NCBI RefSeq assembly: GCF_012427845.1
Contig: NZ_CP038498.1
Span: 4,154,001 to 4,218,000, forward strand
From: Pectobacterium punjabense
GTDB taxonomy: Bacteria; Pseudomonadota; Gammaproteobacteria; Enterobacterales; Enterobacteriaceae
Length of the DNA: 64,000 nt
Direction of reading: 5' to 3'
Made by a program: the position numbers and the translations under genes. The notes under the pieces are model-generated. The model saw nothing but the letters and a program-made list of their open reading frames with translations, searched no databases and had not been told where the DNA came from. Below are positions 62,970 through 64,000 of the stretch, one piece after another; the first letter of the stretch is position 1; each line of letters begins with the position of its first letter.

Positions 62970-64000
62970 GGCTTGCCCTCCTTAATCGGACATAGCCGCC
63001 GGGTACTGCTGCGATCCATCCTGCTAACTCCAGTTCTAATAGCTTAGTGACTACTTCTGGCACAGGTTGGCCGGCACGTTCAGCGACAACGTCAACAGGT
63101 GTAACCTCATCTCCTACGTTAGCCAACACGTCGGCAAATGGCAATTCGCCATTCTCTTCTTCGTTAGAAATAGTTTGCCCACTTTCCATCGGTAGCCACT
63201 GTAATTCACTCACCAACTGTTCAAGAATATCCTTCGGATGCGTAACCAGGCTGGCCCCTTGCTGGATCAGCCAATGTGTACCCTCAGTCATGGGGTTACC
63301 GATAGCTCCCGGCAAGGCAAAAATGTCCCGCCCTTGCTCTAAAGCATAACGCGCAGTGACCAGCGACCCACTACGGATAGACGCTTCGATAACTAGGACG
63401 CCCAGCCCTAACCCACTAATGATGCGATTTCTTCTGGGGAAGTTGGTTGGAAAAGGCGGCATAGCGAGGGGGAATTCAGAAACCAGTGTGCCGCCATCGT
63501 CACAAATACGTTCAGCAAGCTTGGCGTGACGCTTGGGATAAATATTCTCCAGCCCGCTCCCCAGCACGGCTATCGTTTTCCCCCCTGCATCCAAGGCAGC
63601 CCGATGAGCGATACCGTCAATACCAATCGCTAACCCACTGGTCACCGTCAGTTCATTTGCCGCAAATTCCTGTGCAAAAAAACATCCCCAGCGTTCGCCG
63701 TAAGCGCTATTACCTCGGCTACCCACGATCGATATTTGTGGCGATGCCAATAATTCAGGAGAACCAGAAACAAAAAGCAACAGCGGAAAATCACGAATAT
63801 TGCTCAACAGAAAGGGATACAGTACATCTTCGCACGTCACAATATGGTGATTAGGAGACGACAGCCAGTTGAGAGTCTCCTCCAACACATTAGGATCATA
63901 AGCCCAGAACTGAGATATTTGAGCAGGGGACAGGCCTAATACGCTCAACATATTGTTATCTAAATCGTTTAGATCAATAAGCTTTCTGGCAATAGCTCGA
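62941..64000 (-). CDS. dprA: DNA-processing protein DprA, partial (5' end outside window)
   Basis: The frame is open to the window edge and homology to E. coli DprA continues upstream of the Met at 63951, so the start is beyond 64000. Rossmann-like DprA domain: [44 protein letters not shown] and [15 protein letters not shown]-terminal winged helix ([16 protein letters not shown]). DprA loads RecA on incoming single-stranded DNA. Confidence 0.95.
   Translation of the reverse strand, partial: RAIARKLIDLNDLDNNMLSVLGLSPAQISQFWAYDPNVLEETLNWLSSPNHHIVTCEDVLYPFLLSNIRDFPLLLFVSGSPELLASPQISIVGSRGNSAYGERWGCFFAQEFAANELTVTSGLAIGIDGIAHRAALDAGGKTIAVLGSGLENIYPKRHAKLAERICDDGGTLVSEFPLAMPPFPTNFPRRNRIISGLGLGVLVIEASIRSGSLVTARYALEQGRDIFALPGAIGNPMTEGTHWLIQQGASLVTHPKDILEQLVSELQWLPMESGQTISNEEENGELPFADVLANVGDEVTPVDVVAERAGQPVPEVVTKLLELELAGWIAAVPGGYVRLRRASHVRRTHVLV

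Overview
The window is chromosomal DNA of a gamma-proteobacterium of the order Enterobacterales. Protein content and gene order point to a soft-rot genus such as Pectobacterium: the frd, epmA/efp/epmB, pgi/lysC, metH/iclR/ace/metA and yrdA/aroE/dprA blocks all read as close homologues of the E. coli genes, with non-E. coli genes between them. The species assignment is an inference from sequence memory, not a search.

Layout. 1-13,200 is an accessory stretch: a cut-off zinc alcohol dehydrogenase, a LysE exporter and divergent LysR regulator, two MFS transporters, a nitrate/sulfonate-type ABC transporter with a Tat-like binding protein, a DUF1963 protein, a YjjG-like nucleotidase, an orphan protein, and an ArsR / Asp-nucleophile hydrolase / DMSP-lyase-like cupin cluster. 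13,250-30,360 is core: two tRNA-Gly genes, orn, rsgA, psd, mscM, epmA, frdABCD, blc, a DUF486 protein, a 43-residue entericidin, efp, epmB, yjeI and pgi. EpmA, EpmB and their substrate EF-P are all present. 30,500-45,050 holds a lysine riboswitch with lysC, yjbB, an accessory block (DASS transporter, exported intradiol dioxygenase, TonB receptor, AraC regulator) and metH. 45,200-53,940 holds iclR, an IS110-family element, the glyoxylate operon aceBAK (with an IclR-type operator), metA (with MetJ boxes) and yjaA. 54,000-59,560 is a complete minus-strand rRNA operon (16S, tRNA-Ile, tRNA-Ala, 23S, 5S) with P1/P2 promoters, boxA sites and terminator. 59,700-64,000 is yrdA facing yrdB, then aroE, tsaC, yrdD, smg and a cut-off dprA.

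The most notable item is the IS110-family element at 46,188-47,408. It sits exactly at a CT dinucleotide in the loop of a palindrome inside a chromosomal repeat. The 205 bases upstream of its recombinase fold as a 5' hairpin followed by two large loops. The first loop contains 9-nt segments matching both halves of the occupied target, and the second contains segments matching the element's own right and left ends. That is the architecture of a bridge RNA. A perfect unoccupied 16-bp copy of the predicted target lies 5 kb away in another member of the same repeat family (41,215-41,230).

Other repeats: three members of a structured family of up to about 340 bp (32.3k, 41.0k, and the copy split by the IS), two MITE-like elements (21.2k and 26.1k), an 18-bp minisatellite before yjbB, a 15-bp repeat inside blc, and a heptamer repeat at the end of an MFS gene.
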